This document shows, one piece after another, positions 23,753-31,841 of a DNA stretch of 34,203 bases. The translations under genes were made by a program, and so were the position numbers. The notes under the pieces were generated by a model. It was not told the origin of the DNA and made no database searches. It saw nothing but the letters and a program-made list of their open reading frames with translations. The stretch is from positions 1-34,203 of IMG/VR virus record IMGVR_UViG_3300030331_003025; one strand, given 5' to 3'. Every line of letters starts with the position of its first letter. Within the stretch, counting starts at the first letter, position 1. Origin of the DNA: a virus.

Positions 23753-24471
23753 AACTTGACCTGTCCTTTCTGTTTATTGTATTCGTTTTTGTTTCGTAGT
23801 ATGTATGATAGTCGAGCGTTTAGAAGCGCGTCCTCTTCCGTCTGACCTTTGGATTCATAAGTCTTAACAACTGTTTCCCAGGTTGCTCCTTTTTTATCCA
23901 ATATTTTATTAGCTGTTACAGGTCCAACACCGGAAGCACCTGAGAAGCCGTCAACACTATCGCCTGATAAAGTTTGAGAAAGGTGATTATAGTTGGCTTC
24001 TTCTTCTGTTGTGTGGCTAGTCTCTGCTTTTAAAAAATTAAACCATTCACACGGAAGCGTACCAAAGTCCTTATCGCCACTTACAGCAACCATGTTGTCT
24101 TGCTTACAGCAAAGCATTCCGATTACGTCATCCGCTTCAAGGTTCTTCCAGCGCTTGCCGTTATAGTTTTCAAACATCCAATCTGTAATCGCTTGTAAAC
24201 CTAAAGGCTTTCTTTTGTTTTTTCTGTTGGCTTTATATTCGGAAAACAATTCATATCTAAAGTTTTTTGAATCAGAAAATACAACACAATAATCATCTGC
24301 CTCTACAGTATCGAGGATGTACTCCATCATATCATCAACAATAAGTTTCATTTGATCCTCACTACTATGTAAAGTCCATATAGCATCGGACCACCGCGTC
24401 TCTACTTCGCTCGCAAAGCCAGCTTTATAAATTATCATGTCGCCGTCTATGGCCGCTGTTCTTTTACTCAT
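23731..24471 (-). CDS. 5'-3' exonuclease (T7 gp6-like)
   Basis: A 246-residue member of the flap endonuclease/RNase H superfamily. The N-terminal strand AAIDGDMIIYKAGFA holds the first acidic ligand (Asp9), and the later acidic sites are visible in LEADDVIGMLCC and VAVSGDKDFGTLP. The helix-hairpin-helix part is DSVDGFSGASGVGPVTANKIL. In T7 this enzyme degrades host DNA to nucleotides and removes RNA primers. T7 gp6 has 300 residues, so this is a compact form. It starts one base after the small gene behind the DNA polymerase. Confidence 0.93.
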   Translation of the reverse strand: MSKRTAAIDGDMIIYKAGFASEVETRWSDAIWTLHSSEDQMKLIVDDMMEYILDTVEADDYCVVFSDSKNFRYELFSEYKANRKNKRKPLGLQAITDWMFENYNGKRWKNLEADDVIGMLCCKQDNMVAVSGDKDFGTLPCEWFNFLKAETSHTTEEEANYNHLSQTLSGDSVDGFSGASGVGPVTANKILDKKGATWETVVKTYESKGQTEEDALLNARLSYILRNKNEYNKQKGQVKLWTPTKK

Positions 24472-24472
24472 C

Positions 24473-24727
24473 TTAATCTTTTGTTGTTTTAGTTAAATAG
24501 AATGGCGTGAACTCTCCTACGTACGCACCTAAGATGTTGTACTCAAAGTGTTCTATAGCTTCTTCATAAGTAAGACCGTCAGCTACAAGATCTTCAATTA
24601 TTTTTGGTTTGTCGTAACAAGCAGTTGGCATCTGTCCGGATCGTTCAACAAATCCTATAAAAGCTTTTTCAAGACCGTCGGCCTGGAGCGCATCTGGGTT
24701 TATTTCTGAAAGTTTTTCTAAAGACAT
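24473..24727 (-). CDS. Small conserved phage protein next to DNA polymerase
   Basis: An 84-residue acidic protein: ALQADGLEKAFIGFVERSGQ, AVYDKP-like ACYDKPKIIEDL, then DGLTYEEAIEHFEYNILGAY (50-69) and VGEFTPFYL. The DGL-YEEA-EH-EYN--GA-VGE-TP pattern is shared by small proteins in very many unrelated tailed phages, often close to replication genes; no function is established that I know of. Here it sits one base from the polymerase stop and one base from the exonuclease start, so it is a fixed part of the replication operon. Confidence 0.78.
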   Translation of the reverse strand: MSLEKLSEINPDALQADGLEKAFIGFVERSGQMPTACYDKPKIIEDLVADGLTYEEAIEHFEYNILGAYVGEFTPFYLTKTTKD

Positions 24728-24728
24728 A

Positions 24729-26579
24729 TTAGTGTGTCTCCTTCCAGTTTTTACCTACTTTAAAGTCACCTTCAAAAGGAACTTTAAGGTTAAGAGTTTT
24801 CCCTGCTTTTTTAATAGCGTTACAAAAGTCATTGCCTAAATCATCAGCATGTTCTTCAAGACAACTAAATTGAACTTCATCATGAACGTTGGCATGCATC
24901 TCGTATGGATGGCGCGCGTCCTGCCTAAAACAAACAGCAGCTTGTTTCATAATAATGCTGCCAGCCGATTGTATTAACAGATTTAAAGATGACCGTTGAG
25001 AGCGTACAGTAATCATTCTGCCATCAACTGTTTTGATAGCGTTAGTTGTAGCCACTGATCGCTGGACCGCATCGATAAGTTTTTGGAAAGCCGGAAGCTT
25101 TGTCATAAAAAGGTTGCGTAGTCTTTTTCCTTCTCGCATTCCTTTACCAACAATTTCTCCAAGCTTCTGATTTCCGGCGCCATATAAAAGGGCATAGATG
25201 AATGTTTTACCTTCTCCTCTAGTTACGCCAATAGCATCAGCGTTGGCTTGATGTATGTCTCCCTCAACAACTTCTTTAGCATAGGCTCCGTCATCGAATG
25301 GATAAAGATATTCAGAAACAACTCTAAGCTCGATGGATTTTGCATCAGCTCCAACAAGTACCTTACCTTCAGGAGCAGTAAACAGCTCTCTACATTCTTT
25401 TCCGTAGATAGAGCGCACCGCAGGAATTTGCGCAAGGTTTGGTTTTGAATGAGTGCAGCGTGTGGAGATTGCAGAACAACTGTCAATTGACCCGTGTATT
25501 CTCCCTTCAGGTGTTACAAGACGCAGCCACGCGTACTTACCTTCAGACAACATTCCTATTCTTTTGTTTACAAGATTGTATTCAAGCAGCTTTAAAGATT
25601 CTGTTGTGTTGATCTCTTTGAGTACAGCTTCGTTGATTGCAGGTCGCTTGCCCTCGTAAGCCTTCGGAACCCATCCAGCTTCCATAAGTCTCTCAGCTAT
25701 CTGATCTCTTGAAGCCGGGTTGAAAGGAATTGTTTTGACCCTGGAGCCTGTCTTTTCTGCTTCGTTGGCGTAGCTTTGTTTTAACCCTGCATCTTTAAGA
25801 AGCTTTTTCAAAGCGGCTTTTGTTTTAGCTTCGTACTCAAAACCTTCTACCTCTACCTTCCATCCTTTTGGTTGTTTCATTTCCTCTTTCTTTGGCGGAA
25901 AGACTTCTTGAACTTCTTTCTCAAGTTCAGCCCTGCGGACCGTTAGTTCTTTTGCTAGCTTCTTTGCTTTTTCTACATCAAACGGAAAACCGTTTAGTTC
26001 TTGAATGGTTAGAGTTTTTGCAAACTCGTGTTCCATGACAAGCGCCTTAGAACTCTTTGGCTGCTGCAACAGGAACTCATAAACTTTAAGGTTGGTGCGT
26101 ACGTCTTGATTGCAATAAATTTGCATCTCAGGTGTACATGTAGTCCAGTCTTCTGTCTCGCCATGCGTTGATTTATGTTCACCAACTCTGATCCCCCAGG
26201 CTGCTAGTTTGTGTCTATCCCACGAACCTTTAAAAGGGAACTCAAACTTCTTAGTTCGGTCGTAGTCTTCAAGAGCCGGATACATGACCTTACTCATTAT
26301 GTAAGTATCAATGATCTTATTTAATTTTATGTCGAACAGTTTATACAAAGCTGGAGCGTCGAACCCAATAAAATTATGACCACAAACATATTCAGCTTCT
26401 TGCAACATCTTCAGACCGTCTTCAACGTTGTCTTTCATTGTGTTGAATTCGTAAAGCTCTTTTGTGGCTACATCAATAATTGATATGCAATGGCAAGTCT
26501 CAAGACCTTCAAGTGTCTGCCAATTTTTTATAGCGTTAGTCTCTATGTCCGCTACAAGTATTTTATATTTATAGTTCAT
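24729..26579 (-). CDS. DNA polymerase, family A (T7 gp5-like)
   Basis: A 616-residue replicative polymerase with proofreading. The exonuclease ligands are Asp11 and Glu13 (VADIETNA), Asp74 (GHNFIGFD) and Tyr155/Asp159 (YCNQD). Polymerase motif A is GADAKSIELR with Asp412; motif B is RGEGKTFIYALLYG (454-467) with Arg454, Lys458 and Tyr466; motif C is VHDEVQF with Asp567. Tyr462 is at the place of E. coli Phe762 and T7 Tyr526. It is shorter than T7 gp5 (704): the thumb region that in T7 carries the thioredoxin-binding loop is present but reduced, so use of thioredoxin is unclear. Confidence 0.97.
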   Translation of the reverse strand: MNYKYKILVADIETNAIKNWQTLEGLETCHCISIIDVATKELYEFNTMKDNVEDGLKMLQEAEYVCGHNFIGFDAPALYKLFDIKLNKIIDTYIMSKVMYPALEDYDRTKKFEFPFKGSWDRHKLAAWGIRVGEHKSTHGETEDWTTCTPEMQIYCNQDVRTNLKVYEFLLQQPKSSKALVMEHEFAKTLTIQELNGFPFDVEKAKKLAKELTVRRAELEKEVQEVFPPKKEEMKQPKGWKVEVEGFEYEAKTKAALKKLLKDAGLKQSYANEAEKTGSRVKTIPFNPASRDQIAERLMEAGWVPKAYEGKRPAINEAVLKEINTTESLKLLEYNLVNKRIGMLSEGKYAWLRLVTPEGRIHGSIDSCSAISTRCTHSKPNLAQIPAVRSIYGKECRELFTAPEGKVLVGADAKSIELRVVSEYLYPFDDGAYAKEVVEGDIHQANADAIGVTRGEGKTFIYALLYGAGNQKLGEIVGKGMREGKRLRNLFMTKLPAFQKLIDAVQRSVATTNAIKTVDGRMITVRSQRSSLNLLIQSAGSIIMKQAAVCFRQDARHPYEMHANVHDEVQFSCLEEHADDLGNDFCNAIKKAGKTLNLKVPFEGDFKVGKNWKETH

Positions 26580-26605
26580 CTTTTTGTTTTGGTTTAGTTA
26601 TTATT

Positions 26606-28213
26606 TTAAAAGTCATGTTGTTCCTCTTGCAGTCTACCAGTCTCAGGGTCGTAACGCAGATGGCAAGCAACACCTGTATCGCCTGTAAATCTGTTTTTCA
26701 AAACTGAGACTGTTGTGACGTGCCGCTCCTCCGACATCAAATTTCTGCTCAAGCTATAAACTTGATCCGAAAGCTGCGCGAGGCTGGCGCTGCCTCTAAG
26801 TGCTGAAAGGTTTGGAGCTAATCCATCTTCATATCCTCTGTTGCCTTCAGCACGTCTAAGATGACTAACTAAAAACAAAGCGAATTTGCTTTCCTCAACA
26901 AGAGTCCGCAACTCAGTCATCAAAACGTCAAGTGCTTTTCGTTCGTCTCCTAACTGAAACACAAGGCCACTTACCACAATGCTGACGTGATCTAAAAATA
27001 TTACGTCTACGTCAAGTGACTGCACATAAAATCTTATGTCACTCAACAACTCTTCTGTCTTCATTGATCCCCATTGATCGTAAAGATAGAACTGATGTTG
27101 TTTGCCTAGAGTTTTATTCCAGGCTATGTCAAAGGCTTCTCTGCTTGTAATGTTAGAGTCAGATCTAAGGTTAGCTCCCATCTCAATACCAACAATTGAT
27201 TGAGCTGTCTGGATGTTGTTTTCTTCCAAAGCGATGTAAGCAATCTTTTTATTTTCCTTTGTTAAAAGATGATGCGCTATGGTCCTGCATACTTGAGATT
27301 TACCAACACCACTTCCAGCACATAGGGTAACAATTTCTCCTTTACGAATACCACCACCAGATTTTTTATTGAGACCCTCAAATGGATACGAAGCTGACTC
27401 TACTGGCTTTAAGTATTTTAAGTCATCGTAAAGCGAGCTTGCTTCTATAATGTGAGGAGGCGCCCACTTTCCGGCATCCCACATTGCGCGAATAACTTTT
27501 GATCCTTCACCTTTAACAAGAAGTGAGTTGGGATCTTCTCCTTCAGGTAGCTTTGCAACGAATGCTTTTCCTGGGGGTAGGATACGAATGATTGACTCAA
27601 CACCTTCACGTCCGGCGGCATCGCCGTCAAACATGACAACAATCTCTTCAAATTTATCGAGCCACTTTAATTGTGTTTTTACAACCTGTTTTGCGCTGTT
27701 AGTTCCTGAAGGTATCGATACACAAGGATAACCTTTGTTGAGTTGGCTGACAGTAAGGCAATCTATTTCGCCTTCAGTGATCACAAGTTTCTTACCGCCG
27801 TTCTGCCAAAGGTGTTGACCAAAGAACCTGTGAGTTATGTTTCCGTTGATGCTAAAACTTTTATCTGCCTTTCTTAGTTTTTGACCAACAAGAACTCCCT
27901 CATCATCGTAATAATTAGCAATGTGCGTATCGTTACCGTCAATGTAATATGAATACTTTTTACACGTCTCTTCGTGTATCTTTCTCTCCGGTATTGGCTC
28001 TATAGCTCCAACGACTTGTTGAAATTTCTTGGCGTGTTTTTTAAAAGCTTTTTTACGAGAGGGATTTACGGCATCCATTTTATGTTCGTTGCAAACAAAA
28101 CAATGGGTACTGCCGTCCGCGTTGATTGCTAGCCCGTCTGAGCTGCCGCAGTCGTCGCAAGGTTGGTGTGTTTTTACAAATGTATTTTCTTCTGGTTTTA
28201 AGGTTGCGTCCAT
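26606..28213 (-). CDS. Primase/helicase (T7 gp4-like)
   Basis: A 535-residue fused replisome protein. The zinc finger has Cys19, Cys22, Cys38 and Cys41 (CDDC ... CFVC). The TOPRIM primase domain shows ITEGEID with Glu147 and MFDGDAAG with Asp196 and Asp198. The hexameric helicase shows Walker A AGSGVGKS (299-306), Walker B FLDH (406-409) and an arginine-finger region near NRFTGD (507-512). The last residues, EEQHDF, are acidic and end in Phe, as in T7 gp4 where this tail docks on the polymerase. T7 gp4A is 566 residues. Its start overlaps the endonuclease gene. Confidence 0.97.
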   Translation of the reverse strand: MDATLKPEENTFVKTHQPCDDCGSSDGLAINADGSTHCFVCNEHKMDAVNPSRKKAFKKHAKKFQQVVGAIEPIPERKIHEETCKKYSYYIDGNDTHIANYYDDEGVLVGQKLRKADKSFSINGNITHRFFGQHLWQNGGKKLVITEGEIDCLTVSQLNKGYPCVSIPSGTNSAKQVVKTQLKWLDKFEEIVVMFDGDAAGREGVESIIRILPPGKAFVAKLPEGEDPNSLLVKGEGSKVIRAMWDAGKWAPPHIIEASSLYDDLKYLKPVESASYPFEGLNKKSGGGIRKGEIVTLCAGSGVGKSQVCRTIAHHLLTKENKKIAYIALEENNIQTAQSIVGIEMGANLRSDSNITSREAFDIAWNKTLGKQHQFYLYDQWGSMKTEELLSDIRFYVQSLDVDVIFLDHVSIVVSGLVFQLGDERKALDVLMTELRTLVEESKFALFLVSHLRRAEGNRGYEDGLAPNLSALRGSASLAQLSDQVYSLSRNLMSEERHVTTVSVLKNRFTGDTGVACHLRYDPETGRLQEEQHDF

Positions 28214-28596
28214 GATGTAGGTATTTTTTTATGCGCCCACTTAAAGCCGTGTCGGTCCGCCCATTTGGCATACGTGGTCGCGCTGGTTTTTGAAATGCGG
28301 ACATGTGCATCTTGGAACAAAAATCTTATGTCCAATTCCGGATGCTGCTGTGAGATTAAAATATGTTTCGTCCTATCTTTCGGAGGCATGTAGCCCTTAG
28401 CTTCTATTATAACGCCGTTACCTAGAATAAAATCGGGAGTGTAAACTGCATGCTTCACATACTTAATCCTTAAAGTTTCATATTCAAACTCAACTCCCTC
28501 CCTTTTCAGGGAGAGAGCTACTGTTTCCTCAAAGCCGGACCTAAAACGGGACCGACGATGCTTTATCCTGTGTTTGGCCTTCTTCACTTTTATCAA
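28198..28596 (-). CDS. Endonuclease I, Holliday junction resolvase (T7 gp3-like)
   Basis: A 132-residue junction-resolving enzyme that also cuts host DNA in T7. The catalytic set is visible: Glu23 in FRSGFEE, Asp55 in YTPDFIL, and Glu65 and Lys67 in IIEAKGY, spaced as in T7 (E20, D55, E65, K67). HILISQQHPELDIRFLF follows as in the family. There is no ATG at the 5' end. TTG at 28596 or GTG at 28587 both lie inside the end of the SSB gene in another frame; the GTG gives an N-terminus closer to T7 length. It overlaps the primase/helicase start. Confidence 0.92.
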   Translation of the reverse strand: MIKVKKAKHRIKHRRSRFRSGFEETVALSLKREGVEFEYETLRIKYVKHAVYTPDFILGNGVIIEAKGYMPPKDRTKHILISQQHPELDIRFLFQDAHVRISKTSATTYAKWADRHGFKWAHKKIPTSWTQP

Positions 28597-29158
28597 ATTC
28601 TAATGACTCACTAACAAAACCATTCTCAACAGCTTTGAATCCAAGACTCTCGGCTGTACTTCCTCCTCCATATTCAACAAGCTCGATAAGCTGGACTCCT
28701 TTTGGGCTTAAAGTGTAACCAAAGCCAAGCGTGTTGACGAACCAAGTTCTTACTTCCAAATTTAAAGAAAGCATTGAGCCTGATCCAATGTTTGGTGGAT
28801 CTTCAATTTTGTTTCCCTGACTGTCGTAAATCGGAAAAGAAAAATTGATTTCACCTTTTGAAGTTTGCTTTTTAGCTACTTGTTTAGCTCTTACTTCATA
28901 GTCGCCTTCGTCCGTGATTCTCATCGGACCTGGCGTGTGTCTGTGCAACTTTTCCTTTCCCTCTTTGGCACAAGCTTTGTTGTACCCAGCTTCAACTATA
29001 GCATCAACTTTGACTTTAAGTTCTTCCCACTGCTCCTTTGAAAGATGCAGACGACAAGAATACTCTCCGTCTTGAGTGTTGAATTTGAAGTCAGGCTCAA
29101 CAAGTCTTGGATAGACTGCTTTACCTACTCCTGTTACGACGTTATTTGATTTACTCAT
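28541..29158 (-). CDS. Single-stranded DNA-binding protein (T7 gp2.5-like)
   Basis: A 205-residue protein with the gp2.5-type OB fold: VVTGVGKAVYPRLVEPD at the start, GEYSCRLHLSKEQWEEL, then NFSFPIYDSQGNKIEDPPNI and the pattern VRTWFVNTLGFGYTLSPKGV. The C-terminus is acidic with a final Phe (FDKSEEGQTQ ... SSVPF), the part that in T7 contacts polymerase and helicase. It begins about 40 bases after the RNA polymerase gene, behind a stable hairpin. T7 gp2.5 is 232 residues. Its 3' end overlaps the endonuclease I gene. Confidence 0.92.
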   Translation of the reverse strand: MSKSNNVVTGVGKAVYPRLVEPDFKFNTQDGEYSCRLHLSKEQWEELKVKVDAIVEAGYNKACAKEGKEKLHRHTPGPMRITDEGDYEVRAKQVAKKQTSKGEINFSFPIYDSQGNKIEDPPNIGSGSMLSLNLEVRTWFVNTLGFGYTLSPKGVQLIELVEYGGGSTAESLGFKAVENGFVSESLEFDKSEEGQTQDKASSVPF

Positions 29159-29186
29159 TTTATTTTATTCCTTTTATTTATGTTTA

Positions 29187-29213
29187 GTTTTTCGCTTTTA
29201 CGAAAAGAAAAAC
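29187..29213 (-). other. RNA hairpin at the end of the RNA polymerase gene
   Basis: On the minus strand GTTTTTC (29213-29207) pairs with GAAAAAC (29193-29187), and inside it TTTT pairs with AAAA around CGT. The RNA polymerase stop codon lies within the structure. No T-run follows, so it is not a normal intrinsic terminator. It may be an RNA processing or stability element between the polymerase and SSB, comparable in place to the RNase III sites between T7 early genes. That role is inference. Confidence 0.5.
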
Positions 29214-31645
29214 GGACTGTCCCGTATCAAGGACACATCCGCAGAACCGTATTTGGGCGGCTCTGGAAACTCTATGCCAGGGTTTTGTTTTTTAATCTGG
29301 TCCAACCAGTCACGCAACAAATCAGGCGTGAACATTTTTACAGCTTCATCTCTTATTACCTCGGCTAAGAACTGACAGTTTGGACTGTGAGTTCCATAGC
29401 TGTCGTGTATCATTGAAAAGTCATAAATACCTTTATGCTGCTTTGTGCCTTTGTTAGCAGAAACAACAGTCAAATGAAGCAGCGAAGAGTCCAAACTGTG
29501 AGTTACGTTAGGGGCCACGCCGTTAGCTTGCTTACGTGGACTCAACTGGTCGGTAGTGTTGTTAAATTTTATGTGTATAGCTTCGCCTGAAATCCAAGTG
29601 CTTACTTTGCTGTCTTTTATTTTTTTATAGGATTGTTTTACAACAAAACCTGAAGGTGTTTTCCACCAAAGAGGCTGTCCGTTATTACAAGCGATTTTAG
29701 AAACCTCTTGGAACCAATCCATACATCTCTTTGGCAAATCTAAAACTTCTTCAATGGCGTTCCAAACTTTATCGTTCAAATAATGTACGGCTTTGTAATA
29801 TTCTTTTTGATCAAAAGGTGAGGGGCATTGATCGCCATGAATTTTATCATCAAACCAATCTGCAATGTACTGTCGCGAACTATACTTGCTAAGTCCATAC
29901 GGAAAACACATCACACACTTTTTGGTTGTCGATCTGTTTATTCCATACTCAAGCCAAGTAGAAGCAAAAGGATGGTTGTTTGAAGCGTCTTCGCGCATCC
30001 TAGATTCAGCCCTGACTTTAACAACATCATAAATATCTGCCGGAGTGTTTGTTGAACTTGGAGTGCAATTAGTGGCTACAGTTCCATAGTCGCATCTTGT
30101 GAGAATGGAAAGTATCTGCAAACCGTTGTTGGTTGCGTCCATCATGACCGGGATCTTCGTCTTTAATCGATGCTTTCCTTTTTTAAAGTTTTCATAATAC
30201 TCAGCCCACTCAAACACCCACGCCAAAAAACTAAAAGGTTTGTCAGCATCCAGCCAAAGCGTAAAGGACTTAGGGTCGCTAGCAATTTTTATAGCGTCCT
30301 CACCAAAGTCATAGGACCACTTTATTCTATCTTCGAGGCTAACTTTATCATAACCCCAACAATTAGCTCCGTGGATCGCTAGCCACTTTGCACCTTCAGC
30401 GCTCTTTATTCTTTCCTCTCTGTAAAACTGCATCAGACCGCGGCATAAGTCTGGTCCCTGGGGATTTAGAAATACCGGAGTGTTGTAAACTCTGCCTCTA
30501 AAATCACAATTGCTTGGCAAGAAAAACCTTTCACCTTTAAATTTACTTGCAAGTCTTAAAATCTTGCTAGTCAACATTCTCTTTGATCGTGTTGATAAAT
30601 TTCTTTTATGAATGACCCTTGCAACTTTAGCCCACTTATCTCTAACATGTTTATTTTCTTCTCCGTCTTCTGGAAAAGGAGGTATAGGCATATCGTCTTG
30701 TTCAGGTAATCCTTTTATTGGTACGCCGTTATTCCATGCCCACTCAACAACATCAAAAACTTTTTCGTTGATTTCCCAAGGTGTTCTTTGGATTAGATTT
30801 ACAGCCTCTCTTGGAATCTTCATGTCAGTCGGCTTTATCATTCTTAAAAAAGAACTGTCTGCTGTTTTTATAAACGGAGTTTGCGGAAGGTTTAAAGTTT
30901 CACTTGGCCTGTAACCGCCCACCCAAACATTTTTCCAATCTACAGGTGGATCTAAAGTTGGCATCCAAAAAGGTTCAAGCACTGCGTGGTAACTGTTGAA
31001 ATCTGCAACCCATTGTAAAGTCTCAGGCGTAGCTGATACAAATCTTGTCGGATACTTTCGTCCCTTTTCAGTGAAATAATAATACTCAATCAAACCAGTT
31101 GAAGCACGTAGCAGTTCAACAAAATTCATACCACAACTGACTCTATCTTTACGTGACCAGTCCTCGAATTCCGGCATGCCTTTTTTCTTTGCCTCATTAC
31201 GCATCGACAGTTGGATGTGTCGCATCTGAGAACTTGTAACGCGACGCTTGGCTCCCAAAATAATTCCTTTTCCTTTTTCAGGATTTGTGTCTACTAAAAA
31301 CTGACACTTGACCTCATGCTCAATCATCCGGCCAACCCAATAACTTGTAGCAGCCATAGTCTTCTTAAAAGCGATAGAGTCCATGATGACTTTGATTGCA
31401 ACAAAGGCTAACACCTTGGGATCAAAACGCTGTAGGTCTTCTTTCCACCGCGTCGGTCTGCCTTTTGATCTTTCAAGCAACGTTGCTACTTGTTTTGTGT
31501 ATTCAGGAAGTAAATCTCTGAGGAGTCTTTGCCCGGCTTTTGAACGCGATATCTTTTCGCTTTCTTTTGCTTTGTTCCACTGAGAGTTAAATCGACCTAT
31601 GCCAATTTCAACCATCTCTCTGTTTAAGTCGTCCTGATCTAACAT
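29198..31645 (-). CDS. Single-subunit DNA-directed RNA polymerase (T7 gp1-like)
   Basis: An 815-residue phage RNA polymerase that would transcribe the middle and late genes from its own promoters. Catalytic residues align with T7: Asp503 in MMDATNNGLQ (T7 D537), Lys575 and Tyr583 in KKCVMCFPYG (K631, Y639), and Asp748 in MIHDSYGTH (D812). CDFRGRVYNTP (380-390) matches the DWRGRVY block. T7 gp1 has 883 residues; the shortening is mainly N-terminal. Its promoter specificity loop would be around 660-705. It lies directly behind the attP region, and no good ribosome site precedes the ATG. Confidence 0.97.
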   Translation of the reverse strand: MLDQDDLNREMVEIGIGRFNSQWNKAKESEKISRSKAGQRLLRDLLPEYTKQVATLLERSKGRPTRWKEDLQRFDPKVLAFVAIKVIMDSIAFKKTMAATSYWVGRMIEHEVKCQFLVDTNPEKGKGIILGAKRRVTSSQMRHIQLSMRNEAKKKGMPEFEDWSRKDRVSCGMNFVELLRASTGLIEYYYFTEKGRKYPTRFVSATPETLQWVADFNSYHAVLEPFWMPTLDPPVDWKNVWVGGYRPSETLNLPQTPFIKTADSSFLRMIKPTDMKIPREAVNLIQRTPWEINEKVFDVVEWAWNNGVPIKGLPEQDDMPIPPFPEDGEENKHVRDKWAKVARVIHKRNLSTRSKRMLTSKILRLASKFKGERFFLPSNCDFRGRVYNTPVFLNPQGPDLCRGLMQFYREERIKSAEGAKWLAIHGANCWGYDKVSLEDRIKWSYDFGEDAIKIASDPKSFTLWLDADKPFSFLAWVFEWAEYYENFKKGKHRLKTKIPVMMDATNNGLQILSILTRCDYGTVATNCTPSSTNTPADIYDVVKVRAESRMREDASNNHPFASTWLEYGINRSTTKKCVMCFPYGLSKYSSRQYIADWFDDKIHGDQCPSPFDQKEYYKAVHYLNDKVWNAIEEVLDLPKRCMDWFQEVSKIACNNGQPLWWKTPSGFVVKQSYKKIKDSKVSTWISGEAIHIKFNNTTDQLSPRKQANGVAPNVTHSLDSSLLHLTVVSANKGTKQHKGIYDFSMIHDSYGTHSPNCQFLAEVIRDEAVKMFTPDLLRDWLDQIKKQNPGIEFPEPPKYGSADVSLIRDSPFFFS

Positions 31646-31841
31646 GTTGATAAATTATGTCAGCGTTTTGTCACCTCCAAGAAGTTTTCGCAGAACAGTA
31701 TTTTGGTATTTGACTGGTGACAAAGCTTTGAAGGACAACGGTTATAGAATAATCGATAAGAACCCCCAGTACCTAAATCTGGCGCGTCTACCAGTTCCGC
31801 CACAGCCGCACAAAGCTTAAAACCTATACTGGACATACGTT
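31646..31841 (-). other. Phage attachment region (attP) between int and RNA polymerase
   Basis: A 196-bp non-coding interval holding a partial tRNA-Leu gene as core and copies of a TTTGTCAC motif: plus strand 31666-31676, minus strand 31724-31716, with two more on the plus strand just inside int (31900-31908 and 31910-31920). Such repeats on both sides of a tRNA core are what integrase arm-type sites look like. AAGCTTTG occurs on both sides of the core too. A weak host-type promoter may exist near 31722-31695 (TTGTCA, 17-base gap, TACTGT) ahead of the polymerase, but it is not convincing. Confidence 0.7.
31766..31809 (-). other. Partial tRNA-Leu(UAG) sequence, attP core
   Basis: Read on the minus strand, the 44 bases are the 5' half of a leucine tRNA: acceptor strand GCGGCTG, TG, D-arm GCGGAACTGGTAGACGC, anticodon strand CCAGA, loop TTTAGGT (anticodon UAG) and ACTGG. 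The variable arm, T-arm and the complementary acceptor strand CAGCCGC are missing, so it is no functional tRNA. Cyanophage P-SSP7 has a 42-bp piece of a tRNA-Leu gene at the same place beside int. This is the expected crossover region with the host chromosome. Confidence 0.85.

Noticed and set aside
23390-24471. 2-aminoadenine (Z) genome pathway
   Set aside because: Only the diphosphohydrolase-like gene is present; no PurZ was found, and the polymerase is an ordinary T7-type enzyme.
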